This document shows positions 24,463 through 33,453 of a stretch of DNA of 64,000 bases, piece after piece. Both the position numbers and the translations under genes were made by a program. The first letter of the stretch is position 1, and every line of letters begins with the position of its first letter. The stretch is from Actinomycetes bacterium (GTDB taxonomy: Bacteria > Actinomycetota > Acidimicrobiia > Acidimicrobiales > Acidimicrobiaceae): contig JAJZBG010000003.1 of NCBI GenBank assembly GCA_021799035.1, forward strand, positions 1 to 64,000, in the 5' to 3' direction. The notes below the pieces were generated by a model that was not told where the DNA came from, ran no database searches, and saw nothing but the letters and a program-made list of their open reading frames with translations.

Positions 24463-27400
24463 CTACTCTTTGTCTCCCTCGAAACTCAGGCCGAAAAACC
24501 GCTCGAAGAATGCCCCGAGTCGCGCGAGCACACGTTGTTTCTTCACGCCGTGACCGCCGTCGGAAGAGAAGCGTGAGACTGGAGGGAGGATCTTTGTGAC
24601 GGCTGTTCCAGCGGTTGGAATGGCACCGTCGCGAAAAGCACGCTCGATAAACTTCCTAGTCTCGTCTGGACTTAATTCTTCCTGAGCGATGATGTCGTCA
24701 AGCTCAGCTATTCGCTGGGCATCGACGAACGCTCGCCACTCTTCATCGATCTTGCCGCTGGCAGAGACTGAATCAACGAAGGTCATGATGAGATCCTTCT
24801 TGTTGCGTAACGAGAGGCTGGAGTCAATCGCACGCTGAATCTGCGTGATCGCCTCTGTCTCCTTGTCCGTACCGTCTCCCCGGGCTTCACGCCATTTCTG
24901 GACGAGCATAAGGATGTAATCGACGTTGATCTCGACCTGCTTTATTAGCTCAATCTCAAAGACGATATCGTCGTTAATTGACTCCTTATCAGCGTCACCG
25001 ATTCGCCGAAAGTTAGCGTAGAGATCGAGATATACGCTGCGGTAGTCCTGGCTTTGTCGCTCGGTGAGAATCTCGTTGTCAGCGAACTCGTCGAACGAAG
25101 TCAGGATGTTCTGCAAGCGAAGAATTGCACCAAAGAGCGAAATGAAGTCCTTCTGTGCCGCTTCACCGACGATCTGAGTACCTGGCGGGTACTTCGTGAG
25201 CAGCTCTTGGGCGCGCTCGGCGTATTCGGTGTAGTAGTCGTCATAGGGCTTGAGCAGTACGATGCCGCGAGCATCTTTGTTTCCGAATAATGCGATGGCG
25301 TTATTGGTCTCTTCTTCTAGATCACGGAAGGAGACGATGTTGCCGTAGGTCTTTACTGAATTCAGAATTCGATTAGTGCGTGAGTAGGCCTGCAGGAGTC
25401 CATGGTTTACAAGGCGCTTATCCGCGAAAAGCGTGTTGAGAGTCGTTGCATCAAATCCGGTGAGAAACATGTTCACGACGATGACGAGGTCGATCTCGCG
25501 ATTCTTCAGCCGTAGCGACAAATCTTTGTAGTAGTTCTGGAATTTGTCTGAAGAGGTGTCAAAGCTGGTACCAAAGAAAGCGTTGTAGTCCTTGATTGCA
25601 TCGTCGAGGAAGTCACGCGATGGCCGGTCAAGCGCGTTTGTCTCGAAACCCTCTTCATCAAGGTAGTCATCTCCAATGTCTTCGTTTGGGGCATAGGAGA
25701 AGATGATGCCGATCTTGAGCTTGCGGTCGGAAAGCAAGTCTCTCTGCTGGATCTTAAACTCGGCGTAGTATCGCTTTGCTGCGTCGATCGAAGCCGTTGC
25801 GAAGAGCGCATTGAACCCATGGACATGCTTGCCCGGCACTGAGTAGTGTTCGGCCCGCTTGGTCTTTTGATTGAAGTGCTCCAGCGTGTAGGCGACGACC
25901 TGGCGGAGTCGCTCCGGGGCGAGCAGTGCACGCTCGGTGTCAATGGCTGAAACCTGCTTATCAGCCAGACCTTCGGAGAGCTTGATGGTGTTCACATAGT
26001 CAATGCGAAATGGCAGGACGTTCTTGTCACTAATTGCGTCGACGATTGTGTAGGTGTGCAGCTTGTCGCCAAAGGCCTGCTCGGTGGTTCTCAGATTCGG
26101 GTTGCCACCACTGCTCGAGTTCCCAGCGAAGATCGGCGTGCCGGTGAAGCCGAACAGGTTGTAGCGCTTGAACGCCCGGGTTATTGAAGTGTGCATGTCA
26201 CCGAACTGAGAGCGGTGGCATTCATCGAAGATAATCACGACATGTCCGCCATATATTGCGTGACCCTTATTACCGGCGATGAAGGTCGACAGCTTCTGAA
26301 TTGTTGTGATGATGATCTTGGCACCTGGGTCTTCTAACTGCTTCTTGAGCACGGCCGTAGAGGTGTTCGAGTTAGCGGCGCCTCTTTCGAAGCGGTCGTA
26401 TTCCCTCATTGTTTGGTAGTCAAGATCCTTGCGGTCCACGACAAAGAGCACTTTCTCTACATCACTGAGCTTCGAGGCGAGTTGGGCGGCCTTGAAGCTG
26501 GTCAGCGTCTTGCCTGATCCAGTGGTGTGCCAGACATACCCTCCTGCGGTAATCGTACCGAGTTGTTTGTAGTTCGTGGAGATTTCAATCTTCCGCAGGA
26601 TCCGCTCGGTGGCGACTATCTGATAGGGACGCATCACCAGCAAAAGCTTGTCGGCAGTGAGTACGCAATAGCGGGTCAGGATATTTAGCAGGGCATGCTT
26701 TGCGAAGAATGTCTTCGTAAAACCTGCGAGATCCTGGATTGGTTTATTGGTGGCATCCGCCCACCACGAGGTGAACTCGAACGAGTTCGAGGTCTTGCGC
26801 ACCTTCTTCGATCGGGTACTCTCGTCCAAGTGTTGACGTCGGGTGGTGTTGGAGTAGTACTTAGTCAACGTACCGTTACTGATTACAAAGAGCTGCACGT
26901 ACTCAAAGAGACCAGAGCCGGCCCAAAAGCTGTCTCGCTGATAGCGGTCAATCTGGTTGAATGCCTCACGAATATCAACGCCACGGCGTTTGAGTTCAAC
27001 ATGCACGAGTGGCAGTCCATTGACAAGAATCGTTACGTCATAGCGATTCGAACGAGCAGCGCCACCATCGTCCTTACCGATCTCGTACTGATTGATGACC
27101 TGCAGTCGGTTGTTGTGGATGTTCGTCTTGTCGAGAAGCATGACGTTCTTCGTTGAGTTGTCATCTCGCTTTAGGACCTGGATGTGGTCGTCATGGATGC
27201 GGATGGTCTTCTCGACGATGCCATCGTTCGCTCCGGCGATCTTCTCACTGAAGAAACGCTTCCATTCGGATTCCGAGAAAATGATTGAGTTCAGGGTCTC
27301 AATCTGAGTGCGGAGGTTATTGATAAGTTGCGCTTCACTCGTGATCGGAAGGAACTCGTATGCCTGTGACTCCAGCAGTTTGATGAATTCTCGTTCCAGG

Positions 27401-27516
27401 TCCGCCTCGGACTGATAAGCGGCGTCAGTTGATGCATCCGGGATAAATTCTGCAACGACCGTACTTTCCGAGCTGACGGCAATCGGTTCGTATCGGCTTG
27501 CCTTAGCCTCGTTCAC
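24463..27516 (-). CDS. hsdR: Type I restriction enzyme, R subunit
   Basis: A 1017-residue motor and nuclease subunit. The N-terminal nuclease domain has VHVELKRRG near residue 172 (PD-(D/E)xK type). The SF2 translocase follows with GSGKT near residue 332 and DECHRSQFG near residue 429. It works with HsdM and HsdS to cut unmodified DNA after ATP-driven translocation. Its start overlaps the hsdS stop by ATGA, so the three subunits are made together. It appears full-length and intact. Confidence 0.95.
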   Translation of the reverse strand: MNEAKASRYEPIAVSSESTVVAEFIPDASTDAAYQSEADLEREFIKLLESQAYEFLPITSEAQLINNLRTQIETLNSIIFSESEWKRFFSEKIAGANDGIVEKTIRIHDDHIQVLKRDDNSTKNVMLLDKTNIHNNRLQVINQYEIGKDDGGAARSNRYDVTILVNGLPLVHVELKRRGVDIREAFNQIDRYQRDSFWAGSGLFEYVQLFVISNGTLTKYYSNTTRRQHLDESTRSKKVRKTSNSFEFTSWWADATNKPIQDLAGFTKTFFAKHALLNILTRYCVLTADKLLLVMRPYQIVATERILRKIEISTNYKQLGTITAGGYVWHTTGSGKTLTSFKAAQLASKLSDVEKVLFVVDRKDLDYQTMREYDRFERGAANSNTSTAVLKKQLEDPGAKIIITTIQKLSTFIAGNKGHAIYGGHVVIIFDECHRSQFGDMHTSITRAFKRYNLFGFTGTPIFAGNSSSGGNPNLRTTEQAFGDKLHTYTIVDAISDKNVLPFRIDYVNTIKLSEGLADKQVSAIDTERALLAPERLRQVVAYTLEHFNQKTKRAEHYSVPGKHVHGFNALFATASIDAAKRYYAEFKIQQRDLLSDRKLKIGIIFSYAPNEDIGDDYLDEEGFETNALDRPSRDFLDDAIKDYNAFFGTSFDTSSDKFQNYYKDLSLRLKNREIDLVIVVNMFLTGFDATTLNTLFADKRLVNHGLLQAYSRTNRILNSVKTYGNIVSFRDLEEETNNAIALFGNKDARGIVLLKPYDDYYTEYAERAQELLTKYPPGTQIVGEAAQKDFISLFGAILRLQNILTSFDEFADNEILTERQSQDYRSVYLDLYANFRRIGDADKESINDDIVFEIELIKQVEINVDYILMLVQKWREARGDGTDKETEAITQIQRAIDSSLSLRNKKDLIMTFVDSVSASGKIDEEWRAFVDAQRIAELDDIIAQEELSPDETRKFIERAFRDGAIPTAGTAVTKILPPVSRFSSDGGHGVKKQRVLARLGAFFERFFGLSFEGDKE

Positions 27517-28754
27517 ACCAAAGCCTCCTCAAAAGTTAGGAGACGGTTTCGGTAGTGTTCGTACTGCTTGCGACGAGCGTTTAGCTCGGCGGGGAGGCCC
27601 GCCGACAGATCGTTCACAAGTGCATCAAACTTGTCGAGGATGTCGACGATTCTGTCTTGCTCCTCTCGAGGTGGAAGCGGGATCTCGATTTTGGCAAGAT
27701 TCTTTGCCGACACGTCAATAACCTTCGTACCCGAGGCATATTTGCGCTTCGCTAGAGAGAATTCGGTTGTCTGGAAGAAGTACGCGAGGTACTTCGCGTT
27801 TTGGGTGTGTTTGATCACCGTAGCGTGTCCGCCCGTGACGACTTGCTCGCGACCGAGCCATGCGACGGCTTTGCCCACGTCGTCGATGTTTTCGCTTGTA
27901 TTGGTAATCACGATGTCGCCGGAATCGACCTTGGCGAGCTTGGCTGCGGTGTTCGGCGAAACAAAGGACTTGGTCTGGGTCGCCCAGGTACCGTAGTAGG
28001 TATAGATCTGACCGTAATGGATAGCGCCGATGCCAGAATCCGTGAAATCAGTTTTGGGCATCCCGTTTCCTCGGACGAGTTTGGCGAATTCACCCATCGG
28101 AATCCTCGGTACCCCCCCCGTTTCAGGGAAGCTCAGCAGCGTATTCCGGTAGTAGGCGTACTGACGACGACGGGCTTCCAGCTCTGCTTCCAGCTCTGCT
28201 TCCAGCTCTGCTTCCAGCTCTGCAAAGGTATCGAGGATACGTACGATTTCCTGTTGTACTTCGAGGGGTGGGATGGGAAACTTAAAGTGCTTAAATGCAG
28301 ACATGTCGACTGCAGCAAAACTGGAGGTCGTGATATTACTCCGACACCATTCGTCGAGCACGAAACAATAATAGAAAACAAACTTCATATCGAACAGCCG
28401 AACAAAGTTTGGCTTGGGCCATAGCGCCGTGAACCTCTGGTTTGACATGAACGGGATCGTGATCAGCGCATGTTCACCAATCGTTGCGGATGTGGCGAGA
28501 ATAATCGAGTTTGCAGGGAACAGCCTGCCGCCTTTCACGGCGGACGCAGGAATGTGCTGGATAGCGTCGTCTAGTATTCGACCGTTTTCCCGTATATCTT
28601 CCATGCGGAACCATGGAATCGTTCCATTAGTCCAGTTCGAGACATCGGCCTTTGATGGCGTATAGCCATTCCGCATTTCAAAAATGTCAGCCAGTGACTG
28701 GAACTCAACGCCCTTCGGGCAGAACTTCTCGATAAGTTCACCAATCCCACTCAC
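27513..28754 (-). CDS. hsdS: Type I restriction enzyme, S (specificity) subunit
   Basis: A 413-residue protein with two target-recognition domains. Each is followed by a conserved helical spacer: the central one ends ARRRQYAYYRNTLLSF and the C-terminal one ends ARRKQYEHYRNRLLTF. The central spacer contains four AELE units encoded by perfect 12-bp repeats. The subunit selects the bipartite DNA target for both methylation and cleavage. It overlaps hsdM and hsdR by 4 bp each. Confidence 0.93.
   Translation of the reverse strand: MSGIGELIEKFCPKGVEFQSLADIFEMRNGYTPSKADVSNWTNGTIPWFRMEDIRENGRILDDAIQHIPASAVKGGRLFPANSIILATSATIGEHALITIPFMSNQRFTALWPKPNFVRLFDMKFVFYYCFVLDEWCRSNITTSSFAAVDMSAFKHFKFPIPPLEVQQEIVRILDTFAELEAELEAELEAELEARRRQYAYYRNTLLSFPETGGVPRIPMGEFAKLVRGNGMPKTDFTDSGIGAIHYGQIYTYYGTWATQTKSFVSPNTAAKLAKVDSGDIVITNTSENIDDVGKAVAWLGREQVVTGGHATVIKHTQNAKYLAYFFQTTEFSLAKRKYASGTKVIDVSAKNLAKIEIPLPPREEQDRIVDILDKFDALVNDLSAGLPAELNARRKQYEHYRNRLLTFEEALV
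28176..28223 (-). repeat. 12-bp x4 tandem repeat in hsdS
   Basis: TTCCAGCTCTGC is repeated four times without a mismatch on the plus strand. On the coding strand each unit encodes AELE, in the spacer between the two recognition domains. The unit length keeps frame, so copy-number slippage would lengthen or shorten the spacer and alter the target, as with the TAEL repeats of the EcoR124 family. Confidence 0.9.
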
Positions 28755-30316
28755 AACGTACCCTCCAGGTCCGCAACAATCGCGTCGATCTGGTTACGGA
28801 GCTCTTGTTGATGCTTGACAATTCGGGCAATTTCGGCATTCAGAGACGTGATGTCGACAGCTTCGCTATTGTCCTCCCGTTCTACATAGGAGGAAACAGC
28901 GATGTTGTAGTCGTTGGTCTTGATGTCCTCGTAAGGGACGAGTCTGGCAAAGTAGTCCTCGGATTTGCGCGTCGTGAATGCATCGAGGATCCTCTGCTGG
29001 TTAGCTTCGGTGAGCTTGTTCTTGTTACCACCTCGGACGTACTCAGCTGAAGCGTCAATAAACAGAATTGCACTATCCTTTTTGGATTTCTTCAGGACGA
29101 GAATGCAGGTCGCAATGGTCGTGCCGAAAAAGAGATCCGGCGGAAGTTGAATGACCGCATCGACGTAGTTGTTGTCAACGAGGTACTTGCGGATCTTCTG
29201 CTCCGCACCTCCACGATAGAGCACACCTGGAAACTCGACAATGGCAGCCGTGCCGTTCACGGCCAGCCAGTGGAGCATATGCATGGTGAAGGCTAGATCA
29301 GCCTTCGACTTCGGCGCGAGTACGCCGGCTGGTGCGTAGCGAGGATCGTTGATTAGCAGCGGGTTGGCGTCACCCTCCCATTTAGTGGAGTACGGAGGAT
29401 TAGAGACGATAGCCTCGAACGGCTCTTCGTCCCAATGGGCTGGATCAAGCAGCGTGTCGCCATGAGTAAGGTCGAATTTCTCGTAATTCACGTCGTGTAG
29501 GAACATGTTGATGCGAGCTAGGTTGTAGGTCGTCAGGTTGATCTCCTGGCCAAAGAAGCCCAAGCGGACGTTGTCCTTGCCGAGTACCTTGGCGAACTTC
29601 AGCAGCAAGGACCCAGAACCGCATGCAGGGTCGTAGACCTTGTTCACGGAGGTTTTACCGACTACCGTAATTCGAGCAAGCAGCTCGGATACTTCCTGTG
29701 GGGTGTAATACTCGCCTCCTGACTTACCTGCACTCGACGCGTACATCTGCATCAGATACTCATAAGCATCGCCAAAGGCATCGATGGTGTGGTCGGAGAA
29801 ACTACCAAGACCGAGATCACCGATGGCATCCAGGAGCTTGACTAGCTTCTCATTGCGCTTGGCCACCGTCTGTCCGAGCTTGGCACTGTTTACCTCAAGA
29901 TCGTCGAATAGACCTTTCAAGTCGTCTTCTGAGTCGGTGCCGACTGCGGAACCTTCGATGTTCTTGAATACTCGCTCAAGCGTTTCGTTCAGGTTCTCGT
30001 CGTTAGCGGCACGTTTGCGGACGTTGGCGAAGAGTTCGCTTGGAAGGATATAGAAGCCCTTTTCGGCCACCGTCTCCTTTCGTCCAAACTCTGCCTGGGG
30101 GTCGCTCAGCTTGGCATAGTCGAAGTCGGCCTGTCCAGCACTGCGCTCGCTAGCGTTTAAGTAAGCAGTCAGGTTTTCAGAGATGAAACGGTAGAAGAGG
30201 ATTCCGAGCACGTATGTCTTGAAGTCCCATCCATCGACGCTGCCACGCAGGTCGTTGGCGATACGCCAGATGGTCTTGTGCAGCTCGGCACGCTGGGTCT
30301 CTTTGGTCAGGCTCAT
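28751..30316 (-). CDS. hsdM: Type I restriction enzyme, M (methyltransferase) subunit
   Basis: A 521-residue adenine-N6 DNA methyltransferase. It starts with the HsdM N-terminal helical domain. DPACGSGSLLLKF near residue 228 is the AdoMet-binding motif and NPPYSTKW near residue 304 is the catalytic motif. With HsdS it protects host DNA; with HsdR it forms the restriction complex. Its start overlaps the Mrr-like gene by ATGA. Confidence 0.95.
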   Translation of the reverse strand: MSLTKETQRAELHKTIWRIANDLRGSVDGWDFKTYVLGILFYRFISENLTAYLNASERSAGQADFDYAKLSDPQAEFGRKETVAEKGFYILPSELFANVRKRAANDENLNETLERVFKNIEGSAVGTDSEDDLKGLFDDLEVNSAKLGQTVAKRNEKLVKLLDAIGDLGLGSFSDHTIDAFGDAYEYLMQMYASSAGKSGGEYYTPQEVSELLARITVVGKTSVNKVYDPACGSGSLLLKFAKVLGKDNVRLGFFGQEINLTTYNLARINMFLHDVNYEKFDLTHGDTLLDPAHWDEEPFEAIVSNPPYSTKWEGDANPLLINDPRYAPAGVLAPKSKADLAFTMHMLHWLAVNGTAAIVEFPGVLYRGGAEQKIRKYLVDNNYVDAVIQLPPDLFFGTTIATCILVLKKSKKDSAILFIDASAEYVRGGNKNKLTEANQQRILDAFTTRKSEDYFARLVPYEDIKTNDYNIAVSSYVEREDNSEAVDITSLNAEIARIVKHQQELRNQIDAIVADLEGTL

Positions 30317-31212
30317 TCAAAAAAATCCTCATCTACATCAACAATTTGAAGAGTCCGTTTAACTTGGACTCCAACTCGGTAGCGGATCATAAGCTCGGCT
30401 AGCCGAGATCCATCTATGAGAACCACTCGGGTTGGTACACTCTTGGCATATTCAACTGCCCCAGAGCTGAAACGGCCCGTGGTGATAAATACGCCTTGGT
30501 TGGCTTGCTGTCCCTGCAACGCGCCCACAAACGACTGAATGTCTGGACGCCCTACTGAGCTATCCAAGGAATAGCGTTTTGCCTGAATGTAGACGCGACT
30601 TAGCCCAAGTACATCTTGATCAATGATACCGTCAATGCCTTCGTCGTTAGACAACTGTGTCCTTGTGGCCCTGGCGTCAGCGCCGCCATAGCCCATAGCG
30701 ACCACTAAATCAACGACGGCCTGCTCGAAGAAGGCGGGATCCTGAGAATGCAGACGAACGAGGAGATTACTCGCCACTTCATCATTAATGCGCGAAATAC
30801 CTCGTTCGACGAGCTCGTGGGGGTCAAGTTCGTCAGGCGCAGGTGCGCTTACGGCTGCGGGTAAGTATTTCTTGCGGCCATCGTCATAACCCTCGATTAA
30901 GCGAAGATCTGCCTCGGTCAGCGAATTTGGATGTGCCTCGAGAAGTATACGGCCTGATTCTGTGATCGAGTGATGGCCACGAGAAGGTCGCATGATCGCA
31001 TTGGCCTTGACGAGATACGTGATCGCCCAGCTAATTCGATTTTCGAACCTTCGTTCTCCTGAATCGAGTACCTCAGCTCGCTGCTCATCATCGAGATGGG
31101 TTTCGTGAGCTACAAGGTCGTATAGCTCCCGCCGACTCGGAATCTTTCCGTCAGAAAGAACTTTCAGGGTCGGAACCATGAATTGGTCCCATGTAGGCAA
31201 TGCGCTTGTCAC
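30313..31212 (-). CDS. Mrr-like restriction endonuclease
   Basis: A 299-residue protein with an N-terminal winged-helix Mrr_N-type domain (from LPTWDQFMVPTLKVLSDG) and a C-terminal Mrr_cat nuclease domain. GIDGIID near residue 189 and YIQAKRY near residue 207 supply the PD-(D/E)xK residues in their QxK form. Mrr enzymes cut methylated DNA. The GTG at 31212 is chosen because AGGAGG lies 5 bp upstream; it overlaps the upstream small ORF as GTGA. Because HsdM downstream methylates adenine, the two activities must have compatible specificities. Confidence 0.88.
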   Translation of the reverse strand: MTSALPTWDQFMVPTLKVLSDGKIPSRRELYDLVAHETHLDDEQRAEVLDSGERRFENRISWAITYLVKANAIMRPSRGHHSITESGRILLEAHPNSLTEADLRLIEGYDDGRKKYLPAAVSAPAPDELDPHELVERGISRINDEVASNLLVRLHSQDPAFFEQAVVDLVVAMGYGGADARATRTQLSNDEGIDGIIDQDVLGLSRVYIQAKRYSLDSSVGRPDIQSFVGALQGQQANQGVFITTGRFSSGAVEYAKSVPTRVVLIDGSRLAELMIRYRVGVQVKRTLQIVDVDEDFFE

Positions 31213-31475
31213 GGTTGCCTCCTGACGGGCGAGACAGTATCGCCCGCGGCCTGGGAAATCAGAGCCAAGGTGTTGGTTACGGTCTCCAAGTGAAGCTGAT
31301 CTTCGCAACAGCTGTAATTGACATCAACGAGACCTTCAGGATCATTATCGAAGCCAACAATGTGTTCGTACTCGCTTGGCTCCTGATTGCCACGAAGCGC
31401 GTCCGCAGTGTCCCACAGGCGCTGTTCGAGCGTCTTGGCTGGCTTCGTCGCAGTCTTGCGTACCTGGGCCGCCAT
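31209..31475 (-). CDS. Small protein with a truncated HsdM N-terminus
   Basis: An 88-residue protein. Residues 14-41 (TLEQRLWDTADALRGNQEPS onward) match the first helices of a second, different HsdM family. The match stops abruptly at YEHIVG. A cysteine-containing segment (VDVNYSCCEDQLHLETVT) of unknown origin follows. The stop TGA overlaps the GTG start of the Mrr-like gene, so the remnant now leads that operon. It may be a decoy or leader peptide, or only a scar kept for coupling. Confidence 0.55.
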   Translation of the reverse strand: MAAQVRKTATKPAKTLEQRLWDTADALRGNQEPSEYEHIVGFDNDPEGLVDVNYSCCEDQLHLETVTNTLALISQAAGDTVSPVRRQP

Positions 31476-31535
31476 CAGTGACATTCCTGCCATAAACTCT
31501 TAAACTGGCGCCTTGATTTTTGCATAAGTCCCCTT

Positions 31536-31570
31536 ATTATAACATTGTATGCAAGATCCAAAAATCTGAA
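31536..31570 (-). promoter_or_regulatory. Likely promoter of the restriction operon
   Basis: On the minus strand a perfect TATAAT lies at 31536-31541, about 60 bp before the start of the first small ORF. A weak TTTTTG-like -35 element stands about 17 bp upstream. No other good promoter is seen in the gap, and all following genes overlap, so this one probably drives the whole operon. Confidence 0.45.
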
Positions 31571-31715
31571 TACAATACTACTGATCGCCTGTTACACAGC
31601 GCATTTCGAGGCAATATTGGACAGCTAATACGAATTCAAAGCAACCAATTTGCCCTCAATCTCTGTGGTCATTTGCCATCAATAATCCGATTTGATTCCA
31701 ATCTTCGACTTGTAC

Positions 31716-32699
31716 TCACCATTCCCAAGCAATGCCGCTATAGAGTCCACCGTATAAGTCGCGAAACTCGACCTTTACTCCCGGCTCATCGCCAAACTCG
31801 AGGATCTGGCCGATGTGGGGCGTTCCAGGTCGTTCAAAGTGCGTAAGTCCACGGTAGCTCCAGATGGTGCTTGGTCGCTCGCCACTGAAGACCGCCCCGA
31901 ATGAGGCAAACCTAGTGGGCTCGTGAAAGGCCTGACTATGTTCAGTGAGAGCACCAGGGGTACCAAGGTCTGGGTCAGCGACTATCCGAAACTTGAGGTC
32001 GTAGGTCTCGCCTCGGCGCATCGGCTCCTTGTACCAGAACTGATGGGTGAAGCTCGCCCCGATGCGTTCGGTCTTGACCGTAAAGTCCCCTTCGGGGATG
32101 GGCCGACCTGGGTATGAGCTGCTGATCGAGATAAAGTCGGCCTCATCGAAGGCAGCAATGAGCTGGTGCCACTCCCTGTTCTCCTGCCAGTCTCGGTTAC
32201 GGACCACTGTCAGAATACGGGCGGCCTGCTGGACGAAGCCGTTATGTGACTGCGGCACCGCAAAGCCAGTTGGGGACTTGGGGTACCAGCCCGTGACGAG
32301 CTGCTTACGCAGGTTATCCATTGCTGATTCTTCCCGGTCAGCGACAGCTTCAACCTTGATGCCGTGCCTATCGCCGTAGTGTCGGCGGCGATCCTTGAGG
32401 TACGTCATACCTTCGGTCTCAGGGGCAAGGCCAAAGACATCAAGCAGTATCTCGGGATGGGGATCACGTAGCGACTCAATGGCAGAAATGAAGCGTTCCC
32501 GCAACACCTCATACGATTCATTGTCCCCACCAAGAAGCTGGCGAACGAGATTGGCTCTGGCGATACGGGCTGGGGAGAAGCCAGCGTCTTTGTGCAAGTA
32601 GACAAGATCTTGGAGAACGTTGTAAGCCTGCTTGGGGTCCCACGCTGATGGTTCAATCCATCGATATGATGACCGGACCGACTTTGATTGCGACTCCAA
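31716..32699 (-). CDS. Unrecognised protein with a sigma-like helical N-terminal half
   Basis: A 327-residue protein starting with TTG. The first half is helical and charged, with LRERFISAIESLRDPHPEIL and YLKDRRRHYGDRHG, a pattern seen in regulatory proteins of actinobacterial mobile elements. The second half looks like beta-strand-rich sequence (FTVKTERIGASFTHQFWYKE) and has many aromatic residues. There are no catalytic motifs that I recognise. It is divergent from the transfer gene train and may regulate it. Confidence 0.5.
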   Translation of the reverse strand: MESQSKSVRSSYRWIEPSAWDPKQAYNVLQDLVYLHKDAGFSPARIARANLVRQLLGGDNESYEVLRERFISAIESLRDPHPEILLDVFGLAPETEGMTYLKDRRRHYGDRHGIKVEAVADREESAMDNLRKQLVTGWYPKSPTGFAVPQSHNGFVQQAARILTVVRNRDWQENREWHQLIAAFDEADFISISSSYPGRPIPEGDFTVKTERIGASFTHQFWYKEPMRRGETYDLKFRIVADPDLGTPGALTEHSQAFHEPTRFASFGAVFSGERPSTIWSYRGLTHFERPGTPHIGQILEFGDEPGVKVEFRDLYGGLYSGIAWEW

Positions 32700-32761
32700 T
32701 TCCTACTCCAACTCTGATCCTGGGCATATCTCCAATGCAAAGCCAGCTCTAACCTCGAGAA

Positions 32762-32787
32762 TATTCGATTTAGCAATATGTCGAATA
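32762..32787. promoter_or_regulatory. Inverted repeat between divergent genes
   Basis: TATTCGA (32762-32768) and TCGAATA (32781-32787) form a perfect 7-bp inverted repeat with a 12-bp spacer. It lies between the gene at 31716-32699 and the plus-strand small-gene train, in the place expected for an operator. Confidence 0.4.
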
Positions 32788-32882
32788 CCAGCGATGAGAG
32801 GTGTGGATGGCCCGCTGCAACGGACCACCCACGGTGTCATCGCAACACAGTCGGATTAATTGGAGAAAGGAGCAAGGACAAT

Positions 32883-32918
32883 ATGAAGGCTATCAACTAT
32901 GAGGCGGTGACCCTATGA
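32883..32918 (+). CDS. 11-residue leader peptide
   Basis: ATG at 32883 with AAAGGAGCAAGGA upstream opens an 11-codon frame (MKAINYEAVTL). Its TGA overlaps the ATG of the next gene as ATGA. The good ribosome site belongs to this leader and not to the next gene, so translation of the latter probably depends on it. Confidence 0.5.
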   Translation: MKAINYEAVTL

Positions 32919-33247
32919 GCGAGTTGGCTACTTATAACGGAGGTGGTGCACTCTCCCGAGATGCTCGTCGAGTTGGACGTGAGATCTCCCGGGGCCGCCT
33001 CGGCACACAAATCAGAACCAGCCAGGTCGATAATGTTACCGACGTGACACTAGCCAAGGTTGAGAATCTGACGATGGCTACTGGCAACGCAATGCAGCAG
33101 ATCACTCGGGTCTCCCAGGCACAGCGTCAACTTGAGATGATTGCACCAGATGCTGCTGGTCGCTTGGCCTTTATTGCTGATGACCACATGCTCGGCTGTG
33201 CAGAGTTGTTGTCTGATCTGCGGCGCGACCTGCGCCGAATCAGATGA
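32915..33247 (+). CDS. Small unrecognised protein of the element
   Basis: A 110-residue protein with a basic N-terminal third (RDARRVGREISRGRLG), a middle rich in Thr/Val/Gln and a C-terminal helix ending LLSDLRRDLRRIR. It is not in a family that I recognise. It is coupled by ATGA overlaps to the leader before it and to the membrane protein after it, so it belongs to the same transcript as the transfer genes. Confidence 0.6.
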   Translation: MSELATYNGGGALSRDARRVGREISRGRLGTQIRTSQVDNVTDVTLAKVENLTMATGNAMQQITRVSQAQRQLEMIAPDAAGRLAFIADDHMLGCAELLSDLRRDLRRIR

Positions 33248-33453
33248 CCGCGCTGCTAGCGCTGGGCATCGCCGTCCTGGCATTGGCGCTCTCGGGCGCC
33301 GGTGTCTGGGCGCTCTTGGCCTGGCGCCAATACCGTCGCACCTTCGATATCTTCGCCGAACGACTCTCGGTTGACGCTCGTCTTGAGAAGCTCACCGTAC
33401 AGGCATTGTCTGCTATGCGCGAAGCCGCACGTAGGACAGGTGGTCTCACATGA
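33244..33453 (+). CDS. Small single-span membrane protein
   Basis: A 69-residue protein with one hydrophobic segment (LALGIAVLALALSGAGVWAL) at residues 5-24, followed by a charged cytoplasmic-type tail. It is linked by ATGA overlaps at both ends. A role in anchoring the ATPase or in surface exclusion is possible; nothing more can be said. Confidence 0.6.
   Translation: MTALLALGIAVLALALSGAGVWALLAWRQYRRTFDIFAERLSVDARLEKLTVQALSAMREAARRTGGLT

Noticed and set aside
28176-28223. Short regular repeats taken as a CRISPR array
   Set aside because: The 12-bp units have no spacers and are coding sequence inside hsdS. No CRISPR array or cas gene is seen in the window.
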